Below, one piece after another: positions 56,405 to 64,000 of a stretch of DNA of 64,000 nucleotides (the stretch's first letter is position 1; every line of letters begins with the position of its first letter). The translations under genes were made by a program, and so were the position numbers. Where the stretch lies: positions 620,001-684,000 of the forward strand of contig JAFLKK010000004.1 in assembly GCA_019163375.1 (NCBI GenBank), in the 5' to 3' direction. This stretch comes from Paludibacter sp. GTDB lineage: Bacteria > Bacteroidota > Bacteroidia > Bacteroidales > Paludibacteraceae. The notes under the pieces are model-generated. The model made no database searches, was not told the DNA's origin, and was given only the letters and a program-made list of their open reading frames with translations.

Positions 56405-57367
56405 TTATTTTTTTACCATATCGCTTAATGCATCCCGTTTCACATTCAGTTGATGCTCCACTATTAAATCATAATCGCAGGTTACATCTTTTATTTTACT
56501 TACCACTACCAGCAGCTCCAACGTAAAAATAAAGGTAAAGAGCAGCAGATAAAAAAGGAAGGCCAAAGGTTCCGACTTCACCAAAACAATCATAGCTTTC
56601 AGCTCCTCCAAAAAGCCGGCATGAGCCTCTAACTCCTTTCGCACCGTATCTTCCACATTAATCTTTTGGTTGTATAAATCGTCCAATCGGCTTCGGCATT
56701 TATCAATGGTTGCCGAATTGGATTTTATCTGGTCGATTCGGGTATTTGCCACATGTTGCGTAGAAACGATCGTTTTCGTATTAGTCGTTTTCGATCCATC
56801 GGCGTTTGTAACCGGGTTTTTCTCCGTGGTCACATTGGTCACAGCTATAGTGGGTCGTTTGGCAACTTCATCGTTCAGCTTCGAGTTTATCAAATCCAGC
56901 GAATCGATAATCAGGTTAAGTTTGGTGATCTCAAGCTGCATGGTTATTTGTCTTTTCGCTGATATCTGATTCACCTTATCCGCTCTGATATCTACCAATA
57001 CCTTCTCAACATCATTCTTAAAAATAATCTGATCCAGAATCGTTGAACCGATCAAGGCCATCAAAATGGCAAGCATAACCCTGAACCACGAGATCCATTT
57101 ATTCTTTCCAACAGTAAGAATAACCTGCCGCTCTATCTGAATAACGATAATCATAAAGATAACCGCCGTGATGGCACAGCCCCACCAATGCTCTACCGAC
57201 AAATAGCGCTGAGCAAAAGTATAACCCGTTGCACCCCATATAAACAGCAAAATCAATATCGAGGATGCATATTTCTTCAAAGCCTTGTAACTTGCTTCGG
57301 TACAGTTTTTAAGTATATTGGGGTTCCAACCTACTATAAAACATTTGAATCTAATCCACCAGTTCAT
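56405..57367 (-). CDS. DUF4407 membrane protein
   Basis: 320 residues. N-terminal helices near residues 34-52, 60-80 and 88-110 (SSILILLFIWGATGYTF; WGCAITAVIFMIIVIQI), a long coiled-coil extracytoplasmic or cytoplasmic segment (about 125-265; ISAKRQITMQLEITKLNLIIDSL), and a final membrane helix (about 275-297; LAFLFYLLLFTFIFTLELLV). This is the DUF4407 layout; the family has no assigned function. It starts 3 bp after the stop of the 186-residue gene, so coupled expression is very likely. Confidence 0.82.
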   Translation of the reverse strand: MNWWIRFKCFIVGWNPNILKNCTEASYKALKKYASSILILLFIWGATGYTFAQRYLSVEHWWGCAITAVIFMIIVIQIERQVILTVGKNKWISWFRVMLAILMALIGSTILDQIIFKNDVEKVLVDIRADKVNQISAKRQITMQLEITKLNLIIDSLDLINSKLNDEVAKRPTIAVTNVTTEKNPVTNADGSKTTNTKTIVSTQHVANTRIDQIKSNSATIDKCRSRLDDLYNQKINVEDTVRKELEAHAGFLEELKAMIVLVKSEPLAFLFYLLLFTFIFTLELLVVVSKIKDVTCDYDLIVEHQLNVKRDALSDMVKK

Positions 57368-57370
57368 AGC

Positions 57371-57931
57371 TTATCGTTTTATGTTTAAGGTTTCCAGCGA
57401 CAAAGCGGCAAAGCCTCTCAAAAAGCCTCTTTCGTACGACAACAACATACCAATCATGTAGTCCTCTCCTTTTTCCAGGTCTTCCTCCATCTTGGTGATT
57501 TCTTTGAAATGATTGTCGAGCATATCTTTCCTGTTTTTCAACAAATCAACAATATCTATCAATCCTGCCTGTGAACGTGATTTGATATGAAAATCCGTTC
57601 TGTTCAGGCTATCAATATAGTTTTGCTTCACCTGTTTAAACAGCACCTTCAGATTACTAATGATAAGCTTTTTATTCATATCCCGATACGAAATATCCGG
57701 ATTACTCAAAGCATCCTCATATCCCCGGCTCTCGAAATCAATTTGAAGATATTTGTATATCTCATCTATTGGCATAGCTACCGACAGTCCGCTGTCTGAA
57801 GCATTCGGGTCGGAATTATCAATAAAGTCCTGTTCCTTTATTTCCGGAAGTACTTGCTCTTCTACTTTCGGTTGAGGGTCGATATTTTGTTCCGAAAAGC
57901 TCTTTCTTTTAAATACATCAAATAGTCCCAT
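57371..57931 (-). CDS. Unrecognised protein in the DUF4407 cluster
   Basis: 186 residues, mostly helical, acidic N-terminus (PEIKEQDFIDNSDPNASDS), no signal peptide or membrane segment. The central part (about 60-130) has amphipathic helices around YKYLQIDFESRGYEDAL and KVLFKQVKQNYIDSL, and the C-terminal helix includes MIGMLLSYERGFLRGFAAL. I do not recognise a family. The ATG at 57931 is preferred over a TTG three codons earlier. It lies 18 bp after the HNH gene and 3 bp before the DUF4407 gene. Confidence 0.7.
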   Translation of the reverse strand: MGLFDVFKRKSFSEQNIDPQPKVEEQVLPEIKEQDFIDNSDPNASDSGLSVAMPIDEIYKYLQIDFESRGYEDALSNPDISYRDMNKKLIISNLKVLFKQVKQNYIDSLNRTDFHIKSRSQAGLIDIVDLLKNRKDMLDNHFKEITKMEEDLEKGEDYMIGMLLSYERGFLRGFAALSLETLNIKR

Positions 57932-57949
57932 CTTATTCAATTTTTAGTT

Positions 57950-58240
57950 TTAGATATTCATTGTTGGTACTTCAAACTTAGCATGCCCGCGCCTGTGACA
58001 ACTTTCGCAAAGTGTGATCAGGTACTTATCGTCGTACTCCCACGGGTCCCAGTATCTGTTTAGCTTCGTGGAGAAATGATATTTTTTGTGATGAACGCTC
58101 AAACCGCTCGTACTATTGCACAACACGCATTTAAAATGATCTCTTTCAAGAATCTGTTTCCGTTTCCACTGCCATTTGGGGTCAAACAGCTTCCCTTTGT
58201 ACGAGCCGTGGTTTGCATGTTGCATCATTGTAGTTTTCAT
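57950..58240 (-). CDS. Small HNH-type endonuclease-like protein
   Basis: 96 residues forming a compact HNH domain: zinc cysteines Cys38/Cys41 (KCVLC) and Cys78/Cys81 (LCESCH), catalytic His50-His51 (LSVHHKKYH) and terminal His82/His86. The fold cleaves DNA or RNA nicks in phages, mobile introns and defence systems. No intron, intein or phage gene is present. It heads the HNH-186aa-DUF4407-GNAT cluster. Confidence 0.82.
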   Translation of the reverse strand: MKTTMMQHANHGSYKGKLFDPKWQWKRKQILERDHFKCVLCNSTSGLSVHHKKYHFSTKLNRYWDPWEYDDKYLITLCESCHRRGHAKFEVPTMNI

Positions 58241-58330
58241 TTTAGGATATTCAGTCGGTGGTTAGGGATCGTTTACAGTCGTTGTCTGGTCATTAGACGC
58301 AGTTATGCAGAATTGGTTACAAAGGTTGGA

Positions 58331-58363
58331 ACTGATACGATGACTTTAAGTCAGCGTATCAGT
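58331..58363 (-). terminator. Hairpin after NlpC/P60 gene
   Basis: ACTGATACG-A-TGACTT-T-AAGTCA-G-CGTATCAGT, 15 pairs with one mismatch, 8 bp past the stop of the gene at 58371. Possible terminator, without a strong U-tract. Its core TGACTT-N-AAGTCA matches that of the hairpin at 1289-1325. Confidence 0.5.
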
Positions 58364-58370
58364 AAGTTTC

Positions 58371-58895
58371 TTACTTCACCCTGCCACCACACACCCATGT
58401 TTTGCGGTAATACGCTTCATCCAGATTGCTGACAATTACCCCCTTCGAAGTGGAGCTATGCACAAATTTGTTGTCCTTCAGGTAAAGACCCACATGGTTG
58501 ACATTGGATTTGCCTCCGGTACTAAAGAAAACCAGGTCGCCTTCTTTTAGTTTGTTGCGGTTTATTCGTTTACAGTTTTTAGTCAACATAGCAGCCGAAT
58601 TGCGCTCGATGGTTTTACGGTAAACGGATTTATAAAGGGAGTACACCAGAAAAGAGCAGTCGGTGCCGTTGCGCGACATACCGCCGTCCACATGCCGAAC
58701 GTGCAACCAGCTAGCCGCTTCTTTGTAAAGGGCAATATTATCATCCCGGTCGGGCTTTAATCCTAAGGCTTCATAGACTTCGTTGGTGTGTCGCTTTTCA
58801 ACACGTCGTGCCGTGCTGCAACTGAAAAGCAGGAACACAAGCCCCCAAAGAAATACCGTTCGAAACGAAACCAACTTTTGTACAGAAATTCTCAT
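58371..58895 (-). CDS. NlpC/P60 (C40) peptidoglycan hydrolase lipoprotein
   Basis: 174 residues. Lipoprotein signal to Cys26 (LLFSC), then a NlpC/P60 cysteine peptidase: catalytic Cys80 (NGTDCSFLV), His134 (VNHVGLYL) and the polar third residue His146 (KFVHSSTS). Members cut the D-Glu-meso-diaminopimelate bond in peptide stems. The start MRISVQKL at 58895 produces the lipoprotein signal; the frame extends 12 codons upstream. A 130-bp gap with a hairpin separates it from the HNH gene, so it may be a separate unit. Confidence 0.88.
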   Translation of the reverse strand: MRISVQKLVSFRTVFLWGLVFLLFSCSTARRVEKRHTNEVYEALGLKPDRDDNIALYKEAASWLHVRHVDGGMSRNGTDCSFLVYSLYKSVYRKTIERNSAAMLTKNCKRINRNKLKEGDLVFFSTGGKSNVNHVGLYLKDNKFVHSSTSKGVIVSNLDEAYYRKTWVCGGRVK

Positions 58896-59038
58896 ATTTA
58901 TCCGGCTGATTTGTATTTTTTTCGTATTCAATTCATCAATCTTAAACTCTTAGAACAAAAAACTTCGCACTATATTGCGTTTTATTTTGCTTTTTGTGAT
59001 GGTTTAGAGAATTGCGCCAGTGGGGAGTCATCAGATCT

Positions 59039-59644
59039 TTAGCAGCAATTAAAATACACAACTACTTTTTTCGTTTTTTTTGAATAGGAGATACTCCTTC
59101 CATCTTCTTCTCCCACCAAGTAACGAAATCCTATAGCTGTTTGGTCTGATTTTATGTCAAGCCAAACCTCTTTGTCAGAATAGTCCTTGTCAAATTTCTC
59201 ATCTTCTTTAATCGCTGGTGCAATAAAGTTTTTCTCGTCAAAGAAGTTTGCTATCCTATTCTTCATATATTTCTCTCTGTCTTTCATTGAATTAAGGTCA
59301 CCAATAAATCCGTAATCCATTAAACGATATGAAGGAAATTCTTCTTTTAGTATTTCAATTCCGTCGTGACTTGTGATTTTAAAAACTACTTTCCCATCTG
59401 AAATCGATTTGCCCTTTATACAAATATAAAATTCATCTTTTTTGTCCTGTTGAGAAAACTCATGCATGACTTTTTTCTCGATTATCAATGAGTCAGTTTG
59501 CTTTGTTTTCTGAAATTCTACTTTTTCTATCGTTGTTTCTTTCTTAGTCTGACTAATTATAGTCGATTGAGATGCTTTTCCTGTTGAGTTTCCACTACAT
59601 GAAGCACATGAAATAATTAACACAATCCAAAATAGTTTTTTCAT
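59039..59644 (-). CDS. Putative lipoprotein, unknown family
   Basis: 201 residues. Hydrophobic leader MKKLFWIVLIISCASC with Cys13 or Cys16 as lipidation site, a Ser/Thr/Lys linker and a mixed alpha/beta domain rich in Lys and Asp (LDIKSDQTAIGFRYLVGEEDGRS) ending KVVVYFNCC. No family recognised. AT-rich and flanked by palindromic intergenic DNA, as are its neighbours; probably accessory. Confidence 0.65.
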   Translation of the reverse strand: MKKLFWIVLIISCASCSGNSTGKASQSTIISQTKKETTIEKVEFQKTKQTDSLIIEKKVMHEFSQQDKKDEFYICIKGKSISDGKVVFKITSHDGIEILKEEFPSYRLMDYGFIGDLNSMKDREKYMKNRIANFFDEKNFIAPAIKEDEKFDKDYSDKEVWLDIKSDQTAIGFRYLVGEEDGRSISYSKKTKKVVVYFNCC

Positions 59645-59721
59645 AGCTCTTTTTTTATTATGATTTCGGTCAACCGCGGCTAATCATCCTCCAAGTCTAT
59701 AAAAATGTGCAAATGTGGATA

Positions 59722-59782
59722 GTCCAAGTTACGCTTCGCTAAACTTGAACTATGTAACGACTGCAAAACAACAAACTTGGAC
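59722..59782. repeat. Long inverted repeat between lipoprotein genes
   Basis: GTCCAAGTT (59722-59730) pairs exactly with AACTTGGAC (59774-59782); an alternative inner arm AAACTTGAAC (59741-59750) also pairs with the left arm around CGCTTCGCT. The 61-bp unit resembles the folded recombination sites of gene cassettes in overall shape, but canonical attC core sites were not established. Confidence 0.5.
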
Positions 59783-59824
59783 GAAAAAGGGGACTTTTAT
59801 TTTAGTCAAATGCAATTTCGTAAT

Positions 59825-60388
59825 TCAACATGCGTTTACAAAATACAATGTCAGTTTCCAGTTCTCATCAAGTTTCTCAAATCCTAATTGATAAATTACT
59901 CCGACTTCCTTTAATTCAAATTCAAAGAATACTTTATCTTCACTTGTATAAACCGTATTGTTCCATTCTTCTATGGGTTCTGTTTCACTACCTTTACTAA
60001 AGAATTTTATAAAATCCCAGTCAATGAACTCCCAGTCTTTGTAGCTCAAGTAAGTAATTTCTTCGCAATCTCCAATTACTCCAATTAGCTCATTAAAATT
60101 TATATTTTCTTTTTGATATACACTGTCAACCACAAACTTTTTATAAAATCCTAGAAAGTTTTCAGGCAATCGAGTTAAGTCATTATGTCTTTTTAGCCCA
60201 TTTTTAAACCATTCAGTTTTTTTTTCTAGTTCATAGTATTCATTTTCATATATTTCTTTGGTCTTTTTAGATTTATCGGTTTGCACAGTTTCTCTTCTTT
60301 GGGTTGAATTTACCGTTTTACTGTCAGTCCGGTTGGAACAAGAAATTAGTACGAAGCCTACAATTATAATTAAAATTTTTGCGTTCAT
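59825..60388 (-). CDS. Putative lipoprotein, unknown family
   Basis: 187 residues. Type II signal to Cys17 (GFVLISC), Thr/Lys/Glu-rich linker, then a soluble domain with many aromatic residues (DWEFIDWDFIKFF, VIYQLGFEKLD) and a C-terminal strand ending FVNAC. No family recognised. Its start overlaps the stop of the small membrane protein gene at 60385 by 4 bp (ATGA type), so the two are co-translated. Confidence 0.65.
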   Translation of the reverse strand: MNAKILIIIVGFVLISCSNRTDSKTVNSTQRRETVQTDKSKKTKEIYENEYYELEKKTEWFKNGLKRHNDLTRLPENFLGFYKKFVVDSVYQKENINFNELIGVIGDCEEITYLSYKDWEFIDWDFIKFFSKGSETEPIEEWNNTVYTSEDKVFFEFELKEVGVIYQLGFEKLDENWKLTLYFVNAC

Positions 60389-60585
60389 TTCTCGTTTCTT
60401 TTATTCAGTTGTTTTAAAGTCAAATAGATACCTGCCGAAAATGAAATAGTTGCAGTTCCCCATATTATCCAGTCTTCAGTCATATGAGGTCTAAACATTA
60501 AGCGTCCATGATTTCCAAACCAATACAAGAAAATGGAAAGTCCACTCAATATAAAAAGTCCAACAGTAACTATTATTCGTCTCAT
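60385..60585 (-). CDS. Small two-helix membrane protein
   Basis: 66 residues with two hydrophobic helices (IIVTVGLFILSGLSIFLYW; TEDWIIWGTATISFSAGIYL) and a basic end. The start MRRIIVTV at 60585 is chosen; the frame reaches 60642. The 4-bp overlap with the lipoprotein gene downstream indicates one operon. Function unknown. Confidence 0.6.
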   Translation of the reverse strand: MRRIIVTVGLFILSGLSIFLYWFGNHGRLMFRPHMTEDWIIWGTATISFSAGIYLTLKQLNKRNEK

Positions 60586-60857
60586 TTTCTTTTTTTTTAC
60601 ACTTGCGAATAACACCAATATGTCCGCACTTTTATTGCCCATATATCTCCATACAGCAGGATATGCGCAACTAAGCGGCTCGTATCTCCACTTTAGGATA
60701 AGTGTCTGTTATTTTTTCGCCCCACAAACATACAAAACATTATGAATGTTACCAATCTTTTTTATAACTATTTGTAAATAAAAGACCGCCTTTGGTGTTG
60801 ATACCAAGGGTGGCTTTCGGAGATGTCTTTTTGGGATTGTTTTATTACTTGTTTAGG

Positions 60858-61130
60858 TTGGCTATTCCTCCGTTGTGGTGGATTACTCGTCCGATAAGGT
60901 ATATTATTCCTCCGTTGAGGTATATTATTCCTCCATTGAGGTTGATTACTTCTCCGTTGAGGTTCAACAACCATACCGTGAGGTTCCTCTATCCTAAATT
61001 GGGGTCTTCTAACCCCAATGATGGGGTTCTTGATAGGTCGGTTGGGTTGATGAACCGTATTTTAGGGTTGTATCACCTCAACGGAGGTATGCAAAACCTC
61101 AACGGAGGATTGATGAACCCCATCGAAGCT
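60858..61130 (+). repeat. 13-unit 21-bp tandem array (copy 2)
   Basis: Exactly 273 bp = 13 x 21. Units alternate around hairpin cores; the left and right halves are inverted with respect to each other. It differs from copy 1 by at least two whole units and one single-base indel, showing unit gain or loss after duplication. Confidence 0.85.
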
Positions 61131-61195
61131 ATTTTACTCCCTTTTGCAGGTGTAAAGAACCCTTCGCTCGGCATGGAAATCCGCTCTCCCGGTTT

Positions 61196-61228
61196 ATTCG
61201 GAGTGCGACTTGAAGTCGCGCCCCGAAT
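61196..61228 (+). other. Tail hairpin of copy 2
   Basis: 16-bp stem around G61212, with one mismatch and one G-U pair in plus-strand RNA. It closes the element at its 3' side opposite the leader stem-loop. It could be a terminator-like boundary, though there is no following T-run. Confidence 0.4.
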
Positions 61229-61403
61229 AGACTCCAACGCCGTTGTAAAACAAATCATCTTTGTCAGTGCAAATCCGTGTATTCCGTGTGCTTATTGTAA
61301 CTTTTTTGAATATTTACATAGAGAAAATACCGAACATTAAAATAATTATTATATTTGCAGGGTCATAGTTTAAGTTTTTTAGATCTATAATTGAATATAA
61401 CCA

Positions 61404-61435
61404 AAACAGACCGGTTCGCGAGAATCGGTCTGTTT
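61404..61435. terminator. Terminator downstream of glycosyltransferase gene
   Basis: AAACAGACCGGTTC-GCGA-GAATCGGTCTGTTT, a 14-bp stem with one G-U pair, flanked by A-rich and T-rich tracts. It works in both directions and insulates the repeat element from the gene at 61466. Confidence 0.88.
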
Positions 61436-61465
61436 GCTTTTATTATTCTATAGTTCTGCGTCAGT

Positions 61466-62635
61466 TTACTTCCATCTTCCCGATTTACCTTTTGCTGTTG
61501 AGCGTCCAAAGGTTAGGATATAGATAGAAACCATCGGTAAGAATAGATCGAATATTGGTAGGGTAAAGATATACTTCCGTCCGCCGAAATGCTTTGAGCT
61601 AGAGTTGATAATGCAGAGCTGAATGATATAGCGGGTCAGGAATACTACCCCGGCAGTTATCATCGTGATGAGGTTGCCGAGAATCAGTGTTGCTATAAAT
61701 GCAGCATAGAATATTCCGCGCGTAACGGGCTCCAATGCCAACCGAAAACGACTTGCCTTGCTGTAAAATGTAGACACAGACAGGTGACGTTCTTTTTGAA
61801 TAAACCAGTCTTTGTAGTTTCTGTTGGGTTCCGACCAGGTAATGCTGTCGGGTGCTATTTCCACGCGCGTATTGGTATCGGTGCTGGCTTTGTTTACAAT
61901 CAGATCATCATCGCCCGAGCGCAAGTGCAAGGTAGACGCAAAACCGCGTTGTGCAAAGAATGTAGCTTTGCGGTACGCCAGATTACGACCCACACCCATA
62001 TAAGGTTTGCCTACCAGCGCCATTCCCATATATTGCATGGCCACCAAAAGCGTGTCGTACGTAATTAGTTTGTTGATAAAACCCTTCTTTTTGAAGTAGG
62101 CACCGTAACCGAGCACAAACTCCGTTTCGGGTGTAAAGTTACGCGCCATGCTTGCTATCCATGTTTTGTCTTCGGGCATGCAATCGGCATCTGTAAAGAG
62201 CAACCAATCGTTTTTCGCCGCTTTGATACCCAAGGTCAGTCCAAGCTTCTTGGTGCTGATAATGTTGGCACCCACGGGTACAAAGGTGGTGCGTAGGTTC
62301 GAATATTCCTTACACAGGTCTTTGAGCAATTCATCCGTTGCGTCGGTAGAGCCGTCGTTGATAACAATCACCTCGAAGTCGGGATACTCCTGCGAAAGCA
62401 CCAACGGGAGAAACTGACGCAAATTGTCAGACTCGTCCTTAGCACAAATAATGACCGAAACAGGCGGTTGTTCGTCGGTAAAATCAACGCTGTCATTTTT
62501 GATTCTTGTTCGCTGGCGCAATATGCCGTTCAAAAATCGAAAATAATAAAACACCTGATGGATGAAAGCCAACAGCAGTACGCCGAAAACAATCAATTCT
62601 GCCAGGGAAAATTCAAAACTGTAAAGTTCTACCAT
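61466..62635 (-). CDS. Family 2 glycosyltransferase, membrane-anchored
   Basis: 389 residues. An N-terminal membrane helix (about 12-35), a GT-A domain (about 55-290) with VSVIICAKDESDNL, the DxD-type FTDADCMPEDK and the acceptor-region RSGDDDLIVN, then two or three C-terminal membrane helices (about 305-375). GT2 processive or lipid-linked enzymes have this layout. The donor and acceptor are unknown. No glycan cluster is adjacent; lysA is 190 bp upstream. Confidence 0.88.
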   Translation of the reverse strand: MVELYSFEFSLAELIVFGVLLLAFIHQVFYYFRFLNGILRQRTRIKNDSVDFTDEQPPVSVIICAKDESDNLRQFLPLVLSQEYPDFEVIVINDGSTDATDELLKDLCKEYSNLRTTFVPVGANIISTKKLGLTLGIKAAKNDWLLFTDADCMPEDKTWIASMARNFTPETEFVLGYGAYFKKKGFINKLITYDTLLVAMQYMGMALVGKPYMGVGRNLAYRKATFFAQRGFASTLHLRSGDDDLIVNKASTDTNTRVEIAPDSITWSEPNRNYKDWFIQKERHLSVSTFYSKASRFRLALEPVTRGIFYAAFIATLILGNLITMITAGVVFLTRYIIQLCIINSSSKHFGGRKYIFTLPIFDLFLPMVSIYILTFGRSTAKGKSGRWK

Positions 62636-62702
62636 ATATTAATTATCAAGCTCTAAGCCATGGAAAGAAAATTGGAGAATGAGGCTGTCTCAAAAAAAGA
62701 AA

Positions 62703-62816
62703 GAACGCAAATTACGCAAATAAACGCGAATTTAAATAAGATATAAATTATTATTGTTCAAAACATACAAGCGGGTAGCAAAATATGATTTGTGAAAATT
62801 TGCGTAATTTGCGTTC
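62703..62816. repeat. Perfect 19-bp inverted repeat between lysA and GT2 gene
   Basis: GAACGCAAATTACGCAAAT (62703-62721) and its exact reverse complement (62798-62816) flank 76 bp of AT-rich DNA with no coding frame. Within each arm, CGCAAAT-type words repeat. It resembles a miniature inverted-repeat or REP-like element, not an IS. Confidence 0.7.
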
Positions 62817-62825
62817 AAAAGTAGG

Positions 62826-63986
62826 TTATTTCAATTGATCAGAAGTATAACCTTTTGGCAATTTGCGAAGGTTATATTGCGAAGCCATAATTTCGCCATA
62901 AGCACCTGCCGAACGGATAGCAATGATGTCGCCGCGTTTGGTTTGGTTCAGGTTGAACTCTTTGGCAAAGGTATCCGACGATTCGCAGATAGGCCCTACA
63001 ATATCGTAAGGCTCTATGGCTGCATCTGAACTTAAGTTTTCGATAAGGTGATATGCCTGGTACAAAGCCGGACGGATCAAATCGGTGAAACCGGCATCAA
63101 GAATGGCGAATTTCTTCGAAGTACCTTCTTTTATGTACAATACTTTAGAGATAAGACTGCCGCATTGTGCTACCACTGCACGTCCTAATTCGAAGTGTAG
63201 GGTTTGGTTGGGACGAAGCACCAAATGATCGCGGAAGATTTTGAAATAAGCTTCGAAATCAGGAATAGGGAAATGATTCGGGTGTTCGTAGTTAATACCC
63301 AATCCACCACCTACATTGATATGCTGAAGTGAAATGTTGCGGGCAACAAAATAGTCCTGAATTTCATTCACACGCACACACAAGCCCTGAAAAGAAGTCA
63401 TGTCGGTGATTTGAGATCCAATGTGGAAATGAATACCAATCAATTGTACGTTAGCAAGCGTTGGGAAAAGATCCACCACTTTGTCCAACTCCGACATATT
63501 GATACCAAACTTGTTTTCGCTTAGTCCGGTAGTGATATAATGGTGCGTATTGGCACTTACATTTGGGTTGATACGCAACGCCACTTTGGCTACTTTGCCT
63601 TTGGCAGCTGCCAGTTCGTTGATCACTTCCAATTCGGGGATAGACTCCACGTTGAAACAGAAAATATCATTGTCCAGTCCTAAGTTGATTTCCCAGTCGG
63701 CTTTACCCACACCGGCAAAAACTACTTTCGAAGGTGCGATACCTGCTTTGATAGCTGCTTCTACTTCGCCACCGCTTACGCAGTCGGCTCCTAAGCCTGC
63801 CTCTTTAATTACGGCCAATACACTTTCGTTTACATTTGCTTTCATGGCATAATGCACGTGAAAGTCCGATTTTTTCGATTGCAGATTTACCTCATCAAGG
63901 GTGGTGCGCAATACGTCTAAATCATAATAATAAAAAGGAGTTTGAATATCCTGAAATTTATCTGTTGGGTAGTTTGCTTTAATCAT
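62826..63986 (-). CDS. lysA: Diaminopimelate decarboxylase
   Basis: 386 residues, fold-type III PLP enzyme. PLP lysine Lys49 (HYAMKANVN), His in IGIHFHIGSQITD, the glycine loop NVGGGLGINY and the C-terminal catalytic Cys in GPICESSDTFA. It converts meso-diaminopimelate to lysine, the last step of lysine synthesis. Length is normal for the family (about 385-420). The start ATG at 63986 lies close to the window edge, so the promoter is mostly unseen. Confidence 0.94.
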   Translation of the reverse strand: MIKANYPTDKFQDIQTPFYYYDLDVLRTTLDEVNLQSKKSDFHVHYAMKANVNESVLAVIKEAGLGADCVSGGEVEAAIKAGIAPSKVVFAGVGKADWEINLGLDNDIFCFNVESIPELEVINELAAAKGKVAKVALRINPNVSANTHHYITTGLSENKFGINMSELDKVVDLFPTLANVQLIGIHFHIGSQITDMTSFQGLCVRVNEIQDYFVARNISLQHINVGGGLGINYEHPNHFPIPDFEAYFKIFRDHLVLRPNQTLHFELGRAVVAQCGSLISKVLYIKEGTSKKFAILDAGFTDLIRPALYQAYHLIENLSSDAAIEPYDIVGPICESSDTFAKEFNLNQTKRGDIIAIRSAGAYGEIMASQYNLRKLPKGYTSDQLK

Positions 63987-64000
63987 GTTGTTTTTGATAT

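Larger units (their letters stand above)
60702..61292 (+). repeat. Dispersed 21-bp-array element, copy 2
   Basis: Second copy of the element at 604-1252, same orientation. The leader stem at about 60785-60820 has two wobble-preserving changes. The array (60858-61130) has 13 units of exactly 21 bp; left units carry CCTCCGTTGAGG, right units CCTCAACGGAGG (61076-61087 and 61097-61108). The tail contains a 16-bp hairpin at 61196-61228 (ATTCGGAGTGCGACTT / AAGTCGCGCCCCGAAT) that is weaker in copy 1. A 182-codon plus-strand frame spans it from a TTG at 60792, but it is broken in copy 1. Confidence 0.85.

Noticed and set aside
57950-58240. Homing endonuclease of an intron or intein
   Set aside because: No interrupted host gene or intron-like structure surrounds the HNH gene; it sits in an ordinary operon.
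60792-61340. 182-codon plus-strand frame over copy 2
   Set aside because: TTG start inside the leader stem, no ribosome-binding context, heptad content from the array, and no intact equivalent in copy 1.

Overview
The window is from a Bacteroidota chromosome, most probably order Bacteroidales. Support: a fused LpxC/FabZ, a PorP/SprF protein with two type B (CHU_C) type IX secretion cargo proteins, GldH, a NigD-like lipoprotein, DUF5686 and DUF4407 proteins, and many -7 elements of the Bacteroidota form TAnnTTTG in place of E. coli-like -10 boxes. I saw no tRNA, rRNA, CRISPR array, transposase or phage gene.

Layout. 1-1,415: start of a cut-off lipoprotein gene, then a non-coding element built of 21-bp repeats. 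1,416-13,750 (mostly minus): a KAS III enzyme, a membrane sulfatase-like transferase, PorP/SprF behind two duplicated CHU_C proteins, and an M16 protease. 13,927-25,470: free methionine sulfoxide reductase, acyl-CoA synthetase, two OmpA-family paralogues, and the set holB, ricT, gldH, trmB, mrp. 25,744-34,568 (plus): NigD-like lipoprotein, pepD, and a TetR-controlled RND efflux operon whose permease is fused to its outer-membrane channel. 34,569-46,325: a 1-kb gene-free gap, DUF5686, a CDP-alcohol phosphatidyltransferase/GtrA pair, an HD hydrolase, the lipid A genes lpxD, lpxC/fabZ, lpxA, and glnS. 46,390-53,124: a beta-helix lipoprotein, a YwqK-like protein, a small secreted domain protein, an OmpR/PhoB-type response regulator and a TonB-dependent receptor. 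53,229-64,000 (minus): a GH9 glycosidase, a compact GNAT/DUF4407/unknown/HNH cluster, NlpC/P60, AT-rich small lipoproteins, a second copy of the 21-bp-repeat element, a glycosyltransferase and lysA.

Two signals stand out. (1) The element at about 604-1252 recurs at about 60702-61292 in the same orientation. Each copy has a conserved stem-loop, an array with strict 21-bp period (15 and 13 units) whose halves are roughly inverted repeats, and a conserved tail. Indels, an in-frame stop and wobble-preserving changes point to a structured RNA or DNA element, not a protein. (2) Four promoters between 46,390 and 50,295 carry TGTMAY-like hexamers on an 11-bp grid ending exactly 16 bp before the -7 element. 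This resembles a PHO box and suggests that the response regulator encoded there controls itself, the TonB receptor, the beta-helix lipoprotein and the small domain protein.

Functions are assigned from sequence motifs and family knowledge only; no searches were run.
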